A stretch of 64,000 bases of DNA, taken from positions 400,582 through 464,581 of the forward strand of contig NZDE01000011.1 in NCBI GenBank assembly GCA_002690045.1, in the 5' to 3' direction. The stretch is from Alphaproteobacteria bacterium. Its GTDB lineage: Bacteria; Pseudomonadota; Alphaproteobacteria; Micavibrionales; Micavibrionaceae. Below the pieces are notes generated by a model. It made no database searches. It was not told where the DNA came from and worked only from the letters and a program-made list of their open reading frames with translations. The first letter of the stretch is position 1; every line of letters starts with the position of its first letter. A program made the translations under genes and the position numbers. Shown here in pieces: positions 1-8,523 of the stretch.

Positions 1-2238
1 AAGTTCTTTGAGAAACTCAATGATGCCTTATTTGCTGAAGAAAACGAAAACGATTCCCTTATTAAATCTCACCCTATTATAGGTTGGGATGCAGACACAG
101 TATTAATTGATCTCGACGAGATTGAAGACAAACAAAACACCGCATGTGAATATCTGCTTCATTTAATTAAAACCAATGAGGCTGTTGATGCGGCATTTAA
201 TAAAGCAGGCCTACGCCGCTATATGCTGAAAAAATGGCGTTCAGCTTACGATAAAGACGTTCAAGCTGACACCCCAGACGAAAAGAAAAAGAAAAAAGAG
301 TTCGACATCAGTGATGAGGAACTTGAAAGCGCAATTTCTAAATACTGTATTGATTATACGCAGCAAGCATCCAGCAAGAAATTTGACCCGATGATTGGCA
401 ATGAGGATGCTCTTCATAAAATCGGCACTAAACTTTTAAAGAAGGGCAAAAAGAACCCCATCCTTATTGGTGAAGCTGGTGTAGGCAAAACCAAAGTTAT
501 GGAAGGCTTTGCCACAGCGATACTAAAAGGCAATGTGCCAGAAGACCTTATAGGCGGCCGCCTAATTATGATGGATTTGCAGCAAATGAATGACACACCA
601 TTTGCCGGTGTATTTGAAAGCCGCGTTCTGACCATCGTTAAAGGCATTGCTGAGCGTAATGCCCTCGCTAAGGGCGCACCGATTATTTTGGCGATTGATG
701 AATTTGCCGTGGCACAAAATGCCGGAACGCATTCAGGTGATCCAAACGGCTTCCGCGGTTTGATTAAACCTTACCTGACATCGGGCGACATTATGCTGCT
801 TTCCGCAACAACAGAACAAGAATACCGTCAACAAGTCGAAAAAGACGCGGCCCTTGCCCGCCGCTTACAGCCCGTATATCTGAAGGCCCCGACCAAGGAT
901 GAAGCCACGCAAATTTTACAAGGCTTAAAACCACACTACACCAAACATCATAAAATTCGCATTCCGAATAACCTGCTTAAAACAATTGCTGAGCTGAGTG
1001 ATCGTTTTATTCACGATGTTAATCAGCCAGACAAATCTATCGACTTACTTGATGAAGCCTGCGCCCTTGCCCGCAAAGCAGGCGATGTCAGCCTAAAGAA
1101 AGATCATATTTTAAAGGCGGTATCAGACAAAACAAATATACCATTGAGCTTCTTAACCGATTCAGATGAACAGCGTTATGCGCAGATTGATAAGCAACTT
1201 ACAAAACGCGTTATGGGGCAAGACGATGCCGTCGCGCATGTATCTAAAGCACTTAAACGCGCCAAGGCAGGTTTTAAAGATCCGAACACACCAATTGCCA
1301 ACTTCCTTTTTGTTGGTCCAACTGGTGTCGGTAAAACAGAACTTGCCAAAGCCGTTGCAGAAACGCTAATGGGCAATGAAGATGAGTTTCTCGTGCGTTT
1401 TGATATGTCTGAGTTTGTAGACAAAACCAGTGTTAACCGCTTTATAGGTGCAAGCGCAGGTTATGTCGGTTATGAAGAAGGCGGCGCATTAATTAAAGCC
1501 GTGCGCTCAAAACCATTCGCCGTGTACCTATATGACGAAGTTGAAAAAGCGCATCCTGATGTTTTCAACTCATTATTAGCACCGTTTTCCGACGGTATTA
1601 TTACCGACGGACGCGGCATTAAAGGTGACATGCGCCACACCGTCAATATCATGACATCCAATATCGGCGCGGAAGCCGTTATGGAGCGCGGGCGCGAGCT
1701 AGGTTTAGATCCTGTAAAAGATTTCACGGCATGGCGTGCTATGGCGAAGCCTATTTATGAAGCCGCCGTTCATAAATTCTTCCGTCCTGAATTTATCAAC
1801 CGTCTGGACGGGGTTATCACTTTTGACTCATTAAGCCCTGATGTCATAAGTAAACTGGTAAAAACACGTTTTAACCAAACAGCAAGTCAATTGAAGGACC
1901 GCTATGACCTAGACCTACGCGTATCTCCGATTTTCATGGATGCTGTTGCGAAGAAAGGCGTTGATGTCCGTTACGGCGCGCGCCCATTAAAGCGTGCATG
2001 GCAAGATGCGATTGAAACGCCGCTTGCTGAATTCCTGCTTAGCAAAGGAACAAATGCCCTAAAACGCGCGGATACAATTTCCCTGCGTGCTGATAAGAAT
2101 GACAGCTATAATGATAAAACGATGGATCAATTGCTAGAAACGCTGATGGATGAATGTGATGACATTTCCAAAGTCCATGAGAAACTGCGTCAAATTGAAA
2201 GCCGTGTAATGACACAGCCTATATTTAAATTGAAATAA
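1..2238 (+). CDS. Clp/Hsp100 two-domain AAA+ ATPase (ClpA-like), 5'-partial
   Basis: The frame is open from base 1, so the start lies outside the window; 745 residues are visible. Domain order is a partial N domain (visible residues 1-75), a Lys/Glu-rich linker, AAA-1 with Walker A GEAGVGKT (157-164) and Walker B ending IDEF, then AAA-2 with Walker A GPTGVGKT (439-446), Walker B YLYDEVEKAHPDVF, pore loop GYVG, arginine finger region FRPEFINRLD and sensor-2 GAR. There is no coiled-coil M domain between the two ATPase domains, which fits ClpA rather than ClpB. The family unfolds proteins, usually for ClpP. A tripeptide LGL sits where ClpA has its IGL ClpP-docking loop. AAA-1 is divergent (IDEFAVAQ instead of the usual IDEIH), so the exact subfamily is uncertain and I give no symbol. 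It converges on the hydrolase gene with a 9-base gap. Confidence 0.85.
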   Translation, partial: KFFEKLNDALFAEENENDSLIKSHPIIGWDADTVLIDLDEIEDKQNTACEYLLHLIKTNEAVDAAFNKAGLRRYMLKKWRSAYDKDVQADTPDEKKKKKEFDISDEELESAISKYCIDYTQQASSKKFDPMIGNEDALHKIGTKLLKKGKKNPILIGEAGVGKTKVMEGFATAILKGNVPEDLIGGRLIMMDLQQMNDTPFAGVFESRVLTIVKGIAERNALAKGAPIILAIDEFAVAQNAGTHSGDPNGFRGLIKPYLTSGDIMLLSATTEQEYRQQVEKDAALARRLQPVYLKAPTKDEATQILQGLKPHYTKHHKIRIPNNLLKTIAELSDRFIHDVNQPDKSIDLLDEACALARKAGDVSLKKDHILKAVSDKTNIPLSFLTDSDEQRYAQIDKQLTKRVMGQDDAVAHVSKALKRAKAGFKDPNTPIANFLFVGPTGVGKTELAKAVAETLMGNEDEFLVRFDMSEFVDKTSVNRFIGASAGYVGYEEGGALIKAVRSKPFAVYLYDEVEKAHPDVFNSLLAPFSDGIITDGRGIKGDMRHTVNIMTSNIGAEAVMERGRELGLDPVKDFTAWRAMAKPIYEAAVHKFFRPEFINRLDGVITFDSLSPDVISKLVKTRFNQTASQLKDRYDLDLRVSPIFMDAVAKKGVDVRYGARPLKRAWQDAIETPLAEFLLSKGTNALKRADTISLRADKNDSYNDKTMDQLLETLMDECDDISKVHEKLRQIESRVMTQPIFKLK

Positions 2239-2247
2239 TAGAGCAAC

Positions 2248-3891
2248 CTAAACAGATTTTAGTCGGCGATAAGTAAGCTGCGGAACACGCATTTCGTGTA
2301 GCTTAAGGCCAGAAATCATTTGTGAAAATTGTTCGCGCTCGAATTTTAAATAAATAGTCGTTGGTGTGCCGTTGCTTTCCTGCACTTCAGCCATAAAATA
2401 GTCTTTACTTAATGGCGTCATTTGTGCATCGCGCACGGCATTAAAACTGTTACCGAACTGAATAAACAACCCCTTCTTCGGTACCATTTTAATATTCATT
2501 TCAAGGTCGGAATTCGGGTTCTTATAACGCCCGACATATTCCATGAAGTTCTGCGGCGCAGGTGGCAATGTTTCCGCGCGCACCATATCATGGGTAATAC
2601 CGCCAACATTTAGACGTATTTTATCTGCGCTCTGCACATCCAACATAATTGCGCATAAAGCATAAGGCACCATATATCTGCCTTCACCTAAAAAGATTAG
2701 GTCTTTTCTGTCACCATAGAGTTCTATTTTCTGCGGATTTTTTCCTTGGGTCAGGGTTATGTGCAACCCTGTTTCTGGACATAGCCAGTTTTGTTGTTGA
2801 ACAGGCGTCTCATCATTTGCCTCTGCGAGTAGCGGGAACAGCAGCTCTTCTTCACTTGCCGCCGCCAATAAACGCGCAGCCCATTTGACGGATTCAATAT
2901 CATTATCATTAGACAATATAACGACGGCTGTTTGTGATACAGGCTCAACAAACAAGGCCGTTTTAATACCGTAATAAGACCCGCTATGCCCATACATATG
3001 ACGGCGCTGATTTAATGGGATGACTTGTAGCCCCGCACCATAGAAACTTGGCGTATCACTATCTAATGGCTTCTTTTTCAACATAGCGGATATATCTACA
3101 TCCCCTAGCTTCATAGACATGAGTACAGAAGAAAACTTTATCATATCATTCAAATTTGCGGCTAAATGGCCTGCCCCGGCCATACCGCGATAAAATCGCC
3201 CAATGTAATTTTTATCAGCATGCTCATCATCTCGTTCTTGATAAACATTTGGAATAGCAAGCCCTTCAACCACACGCCACTGCCCATCAAAATAATCTGT
3301 ATGTTGCAGTTCAAGCGGGTCAAAAATATGTTCTTTAAGCGCCTGTTCATATGTCTTACCTGTCACATTTTCAACAAGCTTCGCTAAAAAAATATAACCA
3401 GAATTACTGTAAATAAACTTGTTTTTAAAGCTTATCTCTTCACTAATAAATATATGCTCACCTAGATAATGATCTTCAATATCGTGGGAAATCAAATTGC
3501 CAATCCCTGATATCAAGAACATTTCAAACGCATCACAGAGCCCCGCACTCATTAACAATACGGAGCGAATAGACGCCTCGCCCGCCGCTTCGGTTTCAGG
3601 TACGTAATGATTTAGCGGTTTATTTAGATCAACGGCGCCGTCTGCCGCTAATTTATGAAGAATAAGTGATGTATAAATTTTACTAATCGAGGCCAGTGGG
3701 AATTTTGTATGTTCGCTTACTGGCACTTTATGCGTAATATCCGCATAGCCACAATAGTTTTTGGCAATTACGTCACCCTTTTTAAGCAGCGCAAAGGCGA
3801 GGCCTGAGCGACAATTATTTTGCAATTCTTTAGTCAACTGGCTAAGGCGCAGTTGAACTGGATTATCAATTTCCAAAGGTTGGATCGTCAC
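2248..3891 (-). CDS. Beta-lactamase-fold serine hydrolase (class C / DD-peptidase-like)
   Basis: A 547-residue protein of the serine beta-lactamase/penicillin-binding fold. The three active-site motifs are intact: SISK (68-71, nucleophile Ser68), YSN (161-163) and HSG (302-304). The catalytic domain ends near residue 345, and about 200 residues follow that look like the beta-rich C-terminal extension found in some of these hydrolases. No signal peptide or membrane segment is seen, so a periplasmic peptidoglycan role is not assured; an esterase or peptidase acting in the cytoplasm is possible. The reading frame starts with GTG at 3891 and has no good Shine-Dalgarno site; no early in-frame ATG exists. 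The substrate cannot be told from sequence. Confidence 0.8.
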   Translation of the reverse strand: MTIQPLEIDNPVQLRLSQLTKELQNNCRSGLAFALLKKGDVIAKNYCGYADITHKVPVSEHTKFPLASISKIYTSLILHKLAADGAVDLNKPLNHYVPETEAAGEASIRSVLLMSAGLCDAFEMFLISGIGNLISHDIEDHYLGEHIFISEEISFKNKFIYSNSGYIFLAKLVENVTGKTYEQALKEHIFDPLELQHTDYFDGQWRVVEGLAIPNVYQERDDEHADKNYIGRFYRGMAGAGHLAANLNDMIKFSSVLMSMKLGDVDISAMLKKKPLDSDTPSFYGAGLQVIPLNQRRHMYGHSGSYYGIKTALFVEPVSQTAVVILSNDNDIESVKWAARLLAAASEEELLFPLLAEANDETPVQQQNWLCPETGLHITLTQGKNPQKIELYGDRKDLIFLGEGRYMVPYALCAIMLDVQSADKIRLNVGGITHDMVRAETLPPAPQNFMEYVGRYKNPNSDLEMNIKMVPKKGLFIQFGNSFNAVRDAQMTPLSKDYFMAEVQESNGTPTTIYLKFEREQFSQMISGLKLHEMRVPQLTYRRLKSV

Positions 3892-4026
3892 GCGGGGTAA
3901 GACCTTTTATTATATAAATCATTTACTCACATCCATTACTGGGGTGGTATTCCCATTACTGGACAGCTTATTCTTTTTATCATATACAAGATTAATGTTT
4001 TCTTACGTTTTTGCAAAGGGGTTAGT

Positions 4027-6003
4027 ATGAAATTAAGCGGCAATCGTTTTTCGAAGAAGAATTTATTCTACTCCGCCCCCACAAAAGTGCATGTAAAAGC
4101 TGATGCGCCACGCCCTTCACCATTAATGCGTTTTATTGCTTGGTTTTGGCGTAATTTCCTGAAAATCTGTACGTTACTTGGCTTTATGATTATTGCCAGT
4201 GCTGTTTTATCATCGCTTTATATGCGAATGACGATGCCTAAAGGTGGCATAGAGTTGCCGTCAAAAATGGTTCTGCAAATGACTTTAAAAGGCACATTAC
4301 CAGAAAAACCACAAAAAGACCCTGTACTTGCCGCACTGGGGATTTCCAAACCATCATTATATGAGATTACAACCGCGCTGAAACAGGCGAAAGATGACCC
4401 GAAGATCAAAGCGTTTGTCCTTGAAATTCAACCTGGGAGTTATGCCCCGCCGCAGTTAACCGAACTGCGTGAAGCTATTTTAGACTTTAAAACAAGCGAA
4501 AAACCGCTTTATGTGTATGCCCCATCCTACGAAGTCACTTCATCTGGCTTGAGCGGATATTATATCGCATCCATCTTTGATGAAATATGGATGCAGCCTG
4601 TTGGTATGTTGTCTTTAACAGGGTTCCACACTGAACAGCCTTATTTAAAAGAGCTGATGGACTGGTTTGGCGTGAAAGCGAATGTCTTTAAGCGCAAAGA
4701 ATATAAAAACGCCATGGACAGCGTGACACGCAGCGATATGAGCCCTGAAGAACGTGAAGCCATGCAAACATTGCTTGGTGACATGCATGATAAAATTTCA
4801 AAAGAAATTAGCGCATCACGCGGCATAGCGGAGAATATATTTGAAAGTTACGTTAATGTTGGCATATTAACAGACCAAGAAGCATTAGAAGCTAAATTGG
4901 TCGACCGCTTAGGCTATGGTGATGAACTTGTACACGAGCTTAACAAAAGGTTGGGCGGTACAGATGACGAGATGATTCCGTATATCAGCCTTGAACAGTA
5001 TATTACTTTTAATACACATGGCATTATTAGCCCATTACAAATTTTATCAAAAATGGCCAAAGAGAAACTCGGCTATACAGAAAAACCTCATGGTGAAATT
5101 GCGCTAATTTTTGCCCAAGGCCCTATTACGCAATATGAACCGCCTAATCATGGTTTTGATATGGGACAACCTGCGGTCATCGCCGCGGATAAAGTTGCTG
5201 AATATATTTATAACGCCGCCCATAGTGAACAAATCAAAACGATCGTCCTTCGCATCGACAGCCCCGGCGGTTCACCACAAGCATCGGAGACTATTCGCCG
5301 CGCCCTCATTAAAGCGAAAGAAGAAGGCAAGCGCGTTGTCATCTCTATGGGCTATATGTGCGCATCAGGTGGATACTGGATCGCCAGCGCGGGGGATCAT
5401 ATCTTCGCAAACTCAATGACGATTACAGGGTCAATTGGTGTGGTTGGTGCGAAGTTTGATATGAGTGGCTTTTGGGACAAGGTCATGGTTAATTGGGAAG
5501 CCCTCAACACCGCACAAAATGCTGATCTATTCTCAGTGAGTACACCGCTTAGCGAAGCAGGACGTGAGCGTTATCAGGAAATGATGGATACAATTTATAG
5601 CGCATTTATAAACCGCGTAGCAGAAGGCCGTAATTTAAGTTACTCCACAGCGGATGAGCTCGCAGGCGGGCGCGTCTGGAGCGGTATGCGCGCGCAGCAA
5701 AATAAACTGGTTGATGACATTGGCGACTTAAATGCGGCGCTCGAATGGGCGGCAAAAGACCTCGGACACGAAACGGTGAATGACGCTGGCGTTATCATTG
5801 TGCCAAGCCCACGCGCAGGTCTAGACGCACTATTATCATTACTTGGGGTTAGCGTCGGCCGTATTAGCGCGACATCACAACAAATAGGTGATATTCATGC
5901 TGCATTGGAAAATAGCCCTGCAGCTGAGTTCATTACACTTGGCAAACAGGTACAGCAATACCAAAAAGGCATTAACACCTATAGCCCAATCCGTGTGGAA
6001 TAA
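4027..6003 (+). CDS. sppA: Signal peptide peptidase SppA, long (67K) type
   Basis: A 658-residue S49 family serine protease with duplicated SppA domains, which degrades cleaved signal peptides in the inner membrane. An N-terminal membrane anchor spans about residues 46-66 after a basic cytoplasmic tail. The N-terminal half carries the catalytic lysine in the EYKNAM context (Lys227), and the C-terminal half carries the nucleophile in ASGGYW (Ser447), followed by the TGSIGV motif. This split Ser/Lys dyad is the hallmark of the 67K E. coli-type enzyme, and the length is close to its usual about 620 residues. It is divergent from the upstream serine hydrolase across a 135-base gap and converges with amn. 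Confidence 0.93.
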   Translation: MKLSGNRFSKKNLFYSAPTKVHVKADAPRPSPLMRFIAWFWRNFLKICTLLGFMIIASAVLSSLYMRMTMPKGGIELPSKMVLQMTLKGTLPEKPQKDPVLAALGISKPSLYEITTALKQAKDDPKIKAFVLEIQPGSYAPPQLTELREAILDFKTSEKPLYVYAPSYEVTSSGLSGYYIASIFDEIWMQPVGMLSLTGFHTEQPYLKELMDWFGVKANVFKRKEYKNAMDSVTRSDMSPEEREAMQTLLGDMHDKISKEISASRGIAENIFESYVNVGILTDQEALEAKLVDRLGYGDELVHELNKRLGGTDDEMIPYISLEQYITFNTHGIISPLQILSKMAKEKLGYTEKPHGEIALIFAQGPITQYEPPNHGFDMGQPAVIAADKVAEYIYNAAHSEQIKTIVLRIDSPGGSPQASETIRRALIKAKEEGKRVVISMGYMCASGGYWIASAGDHIFANSMTITGSIGVVGAKFDMSGFWDKVMVNWEALNTAQNADLFSVSTPLSEAGRERYQEMMDTIYSAFINRVAEGRNLSYSTADELAGGRVWSGMRAQQNKLVDDIGDLNAALEWAAKDLGHETVNDAGVIIVPSPRAGLDALLSLLGVSVGRISATSQQIGDIHAALENSPAAEFITLGKQVQQYQKGINTYSPIRVE

Positions 6004-6006
6004 GTT

Positions 6007-7497
6007 TTACTGGAACGCAACTTCGTAGAACGAACGCAATTTGCGGCTATGCAAACGTGCGGGTCCAATCTCACGCAACAGTGACATGGTTCTTAAGCCA
6101 ATTTGCAGATGCTGTTCCACGCGCTGGCGATAGAAACTTTCCGCCATACCCGGTAGCTTTAATTGCCCATGTAGTGGCTTATCCGACACACAAAGCAATG
6201 TGCCATACGGCACGCGGAATCGGAAGCCGTTCGCCGCAATTGTGCCAGATTCCATATCCAAGGCAATCGCTCGGCTTTGGGATAGTTTACGGTTCTGTTT
6301 AATGGCCGGACGCAATTCCCAGTTACGGTCATCAATGGTTGCAACCGTCCCTGTACGCATCAGCTTTTTCAGATCATAACCTTGGTGACCAGTAATTTCC
6401 GCCACAGCTTGCTCAAGCGCTACTTGAATTTCTGACAAAGCAGGAATAGGAATAGTTGGGTCTAGATCTTTATCCAAGACATGGTCTTCGCGTAGATAAC
6501 CATGCGCAAGGACATAATCCCCTAGGCTTTGTGAATTTCTTAGGCCTGCGCAATGCCCAAGCATCAACCATGCATGCGGACGAAGCACAGCGATATGGTC
6601 AGTTATTGTTTTTGCGTTTGAAGGCCCGACGCCGATATTCACCATTGTAATGCCGGAACCATCTTCACGCTTTAAATGATAAGCAGGCATTTGCGGCATG
6701 CGCGAAAGTGCTACGCCAACTTCATCCTCCACATCATTGTTATTAATGTTTTTATTTGCTGTCACTTTGTTACCAGGCTCGACAAAGGCGCTATAAACTT
6801 CACGCTGCGCGCGTAATAACGGATCAGCCGTTTCTTGCATCAGCTCTTGGCCAATTTTAATAAACTCATCAATATAGAATTGATAGTTTGTAAAAATCAC
6901 ATAGTTTTGAAAATGCTTCGCTCTTGTTGCGGTGTAATGCTTTAAACGTAGCAAGCTTAAATCTACGCGCGGCGCCTCAAACAGGGCAAGTGGACTAACA
7001 CCATCAAGCGCTTTGTAATATGTTCCATTCGCAATGGAATCATCAAGCGTATCCAAATTAGGCTGCGTAAACAAATATGGCAGTGCATCCATTTGCTCTT
7101 GGTCCAAAGCCTCTTCCAAATGAAAGTCTTCGCCCAAAGCAAAATGCAACGGTATCTCAACATTCGAAATGCCAATCTCTATCGGCGTGTCGTGGTTTTT
7201 AATCAATTGCGCAAATTGTTCACGATAGTAAAAGTCAAAAATATCTGGGCGCGTAATGGTGGTTTGATACACTCCAGGGCGCGAAACAAAGCCGTATGAA
7301 TAACGCGTGTCCGTTCGGTTTGCTGCAGCGGCCTCGATACGCACATAAGGGTAATACGCTTTAACCTTATCTTTTAAAGGTTTTCCTTTTGAAAAATCGA
7401 CAAAATTATCCGTTAAATGTGAAACAGCTTCATTATACAGCTTATCAACGCACGCAAAAACTTTATCGACATCTTTACTCTTTAGAACTTTTTTCAA
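6007..7497 (-). CDS. amn: AMP nucleosidase
   Basis: A 496-residue protein matching AMP nucleosidase in length (E. coli Amn is 484) and in its two-part layout: an N-terminal AMP-nucleosidase-specific domain and a C-terminal purine phosphorylase-like catalytic domain, the latter with segments such as GVGPSNAKT and ALDMESGTIAANG. It hydrolyses AMP to adenine and ribose 5-phosphate in the cytoplasm. The start is a TTG at 7497, chosen because GAGAGG lies six bases upstream and the nearby ATG at 7510 is out of frame and quickly stopped. It lies 67 bases downstream of rlmJ on the same strand and could be read from the same transcript. Confidence 0.93.
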   Translation of the reverse strand: MKKVLKSKDVDKVFACVDKLYNEAVSHLTDNFVDFSKGKPLKDKVKAYYPYVRIEAAAANRTDTRYSYGFVSRPGVYQTTITRPDIFDFYYREQFAQLIKNHDTPIEIGISNVEIPLHFALGEDFHLEEALDQEQMDALPYLFTQPNLDTLDDSIANGTYYKALDGVSPLALFEAPRVDLSLLRLKHYTATRAKHFQNYVIFTNYQFYIDEFIKIGQELMQETADPLLRAQREVYSAFVEPGNKVTANKNINNNDVEDEVGVALSRMPQMPAYHLKREDGSGITMVNIGVGPSNAKTITDHIAVLRPHAWLMLGHCAGLRNSQSLGDYVLAHGYLREDHVLDKDLDPTIPIPALSEIQVALEQAVAEITGHQGYDLKKLMRTGTVATIDDRNWELRPAIKQNRKLSQSRAIALDMESGTIAANGFRFRVPYGTLLCVSDKPLHGQLKLPGMAESFYRQRVEQHLQIGLRTMSLLREIGPARLHSRKLRSFYEVAFQ

Positions 7498-7564
7498 ATT
7501 TGCCTCTCATACGCATAAAATATTTTAATATCAATAGTATCACAGAAGACTCTAAAATAATAAA

Positions 7565-8431
7565 TCATTTATTTTCTTCAATTATGAAACGCCCTGTTTG
7601 CGGGGCAATGTTGGTCAACAATTCTGGCATTGCTAAGTCTAAATCTGCCTTTAACGTATAGGGCGGGTTAATAATAAACATACCAGACCCAACCATACCG
7701 AACCCTTCCTCACGGTCTGGTGAGACATTCAATTCCGCGCGTAAAGTTGCCATCGAATTTTTTGTGTTTTTTGATTTAATAATCAACGATAACTGCTTGA
7801 TAAAACTTTCAGTTCTTGTGCGACCCAACACAGGATACCAAATGGCGTATACACCATTTGGAAACCGCGTTAATGCCTTCCCCAAACGATTGGGCAGAGT
7901 TTGATATTCATCCTTAACCTCATAAGATGGGTCAATTAAGACTGCGCCGCGCCCTTCTTTAGGCGGCAAAGCAGAAATCATGACCTCATAGCCATCCGCC
8001 TGACGGGTAGACACGCGCTTATCACCTTTAAACAACGCTTTTAACTGTGGCAGCTCTGTGCCGTGTAAATCTGTTAGCAGCAAACGGTCCTGCACACGTA
8101 AAAACTTCTGCGCAATGGATGGTGAACCAGGATAAGTTTGCAGATCATCTGTGTCAGGATTAAAGCCACGCACGATGTCCACATAATTTTGTAAAAGCGA
8201 TGATTGCAACCCCGCTGCATTGCGCATTAGAGGCACTGCCCCACTTATATATTCCTGCTTCTTCTGCATCATTTCAGACGAAACATCATACAGCCCTGCC
8301 CCTGCATGGGTGTCCTGCACATAAAACGGTTTATCTTTTTGCGCTAAATACCGCAATATTTCACACCAAACAACATGTTTTAACACATCTGCGTGGTTGC
8401 CTGCATGATAAGCATGACGATAACTAAGCAT
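7565..8431 (-). CDS. rlmJ: 23S rRNA (adenine(2030)-N6)-methyltransferase RlmJ
   Basis: A 288-residue protein opening with the family signature MLSYRHAYHAGNHADVLKH, followed by the SAM-binding DTHAGAGLYD (40-49) and the YISG segment. RlmJ methylates A2030 of 23S rRNA. The N6-adenine methyltransferase catalytic tetrapeptide, normally DPPY, reads DPSY here (167-170): the second proline is replaced by serine. A second Asn-Pro-Pro-Tyr near the C terminus is not the catalytic site. Length agrees with E. coli RlmJ (280). It is divergent from the hybrid kinase gene. Confidence 0.93.
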   Translation of the reverse strand: MLSYRHAYHAGNHADVLKHVVWCEILRYLAQKDKPFYVQDTHAGAGLYDVSSEMMQKKQEYISGAVPLMRNAAGLQSSLLQNYVDIVRGFNPDTDDLQTYPGSPSIAQKFLRVQDRLLLTDLHGTELPQLKALFKGDKRVSTRQADGYEVMISALPPKEGRGAVLIDPSYEVKDEYQTLPNRLGKALTRFPNGVYAIWYPVLGRTRTESFIKQLSLIIKSKNTKNSMATLRAELNVSPDREEGFGMVGSGMFIINPPYTLKADLDLAMPELLTNIAPQTGRFIIEENK

Positions 8432-8523
8432 TTAAACTTCCCTTCTGGAAATTCTATAGATATAATGTTCGTTTAGGTTGTAACACCTTGCTAACATTAA
8501 TACTTAAAGAATTTTGGTTACAA

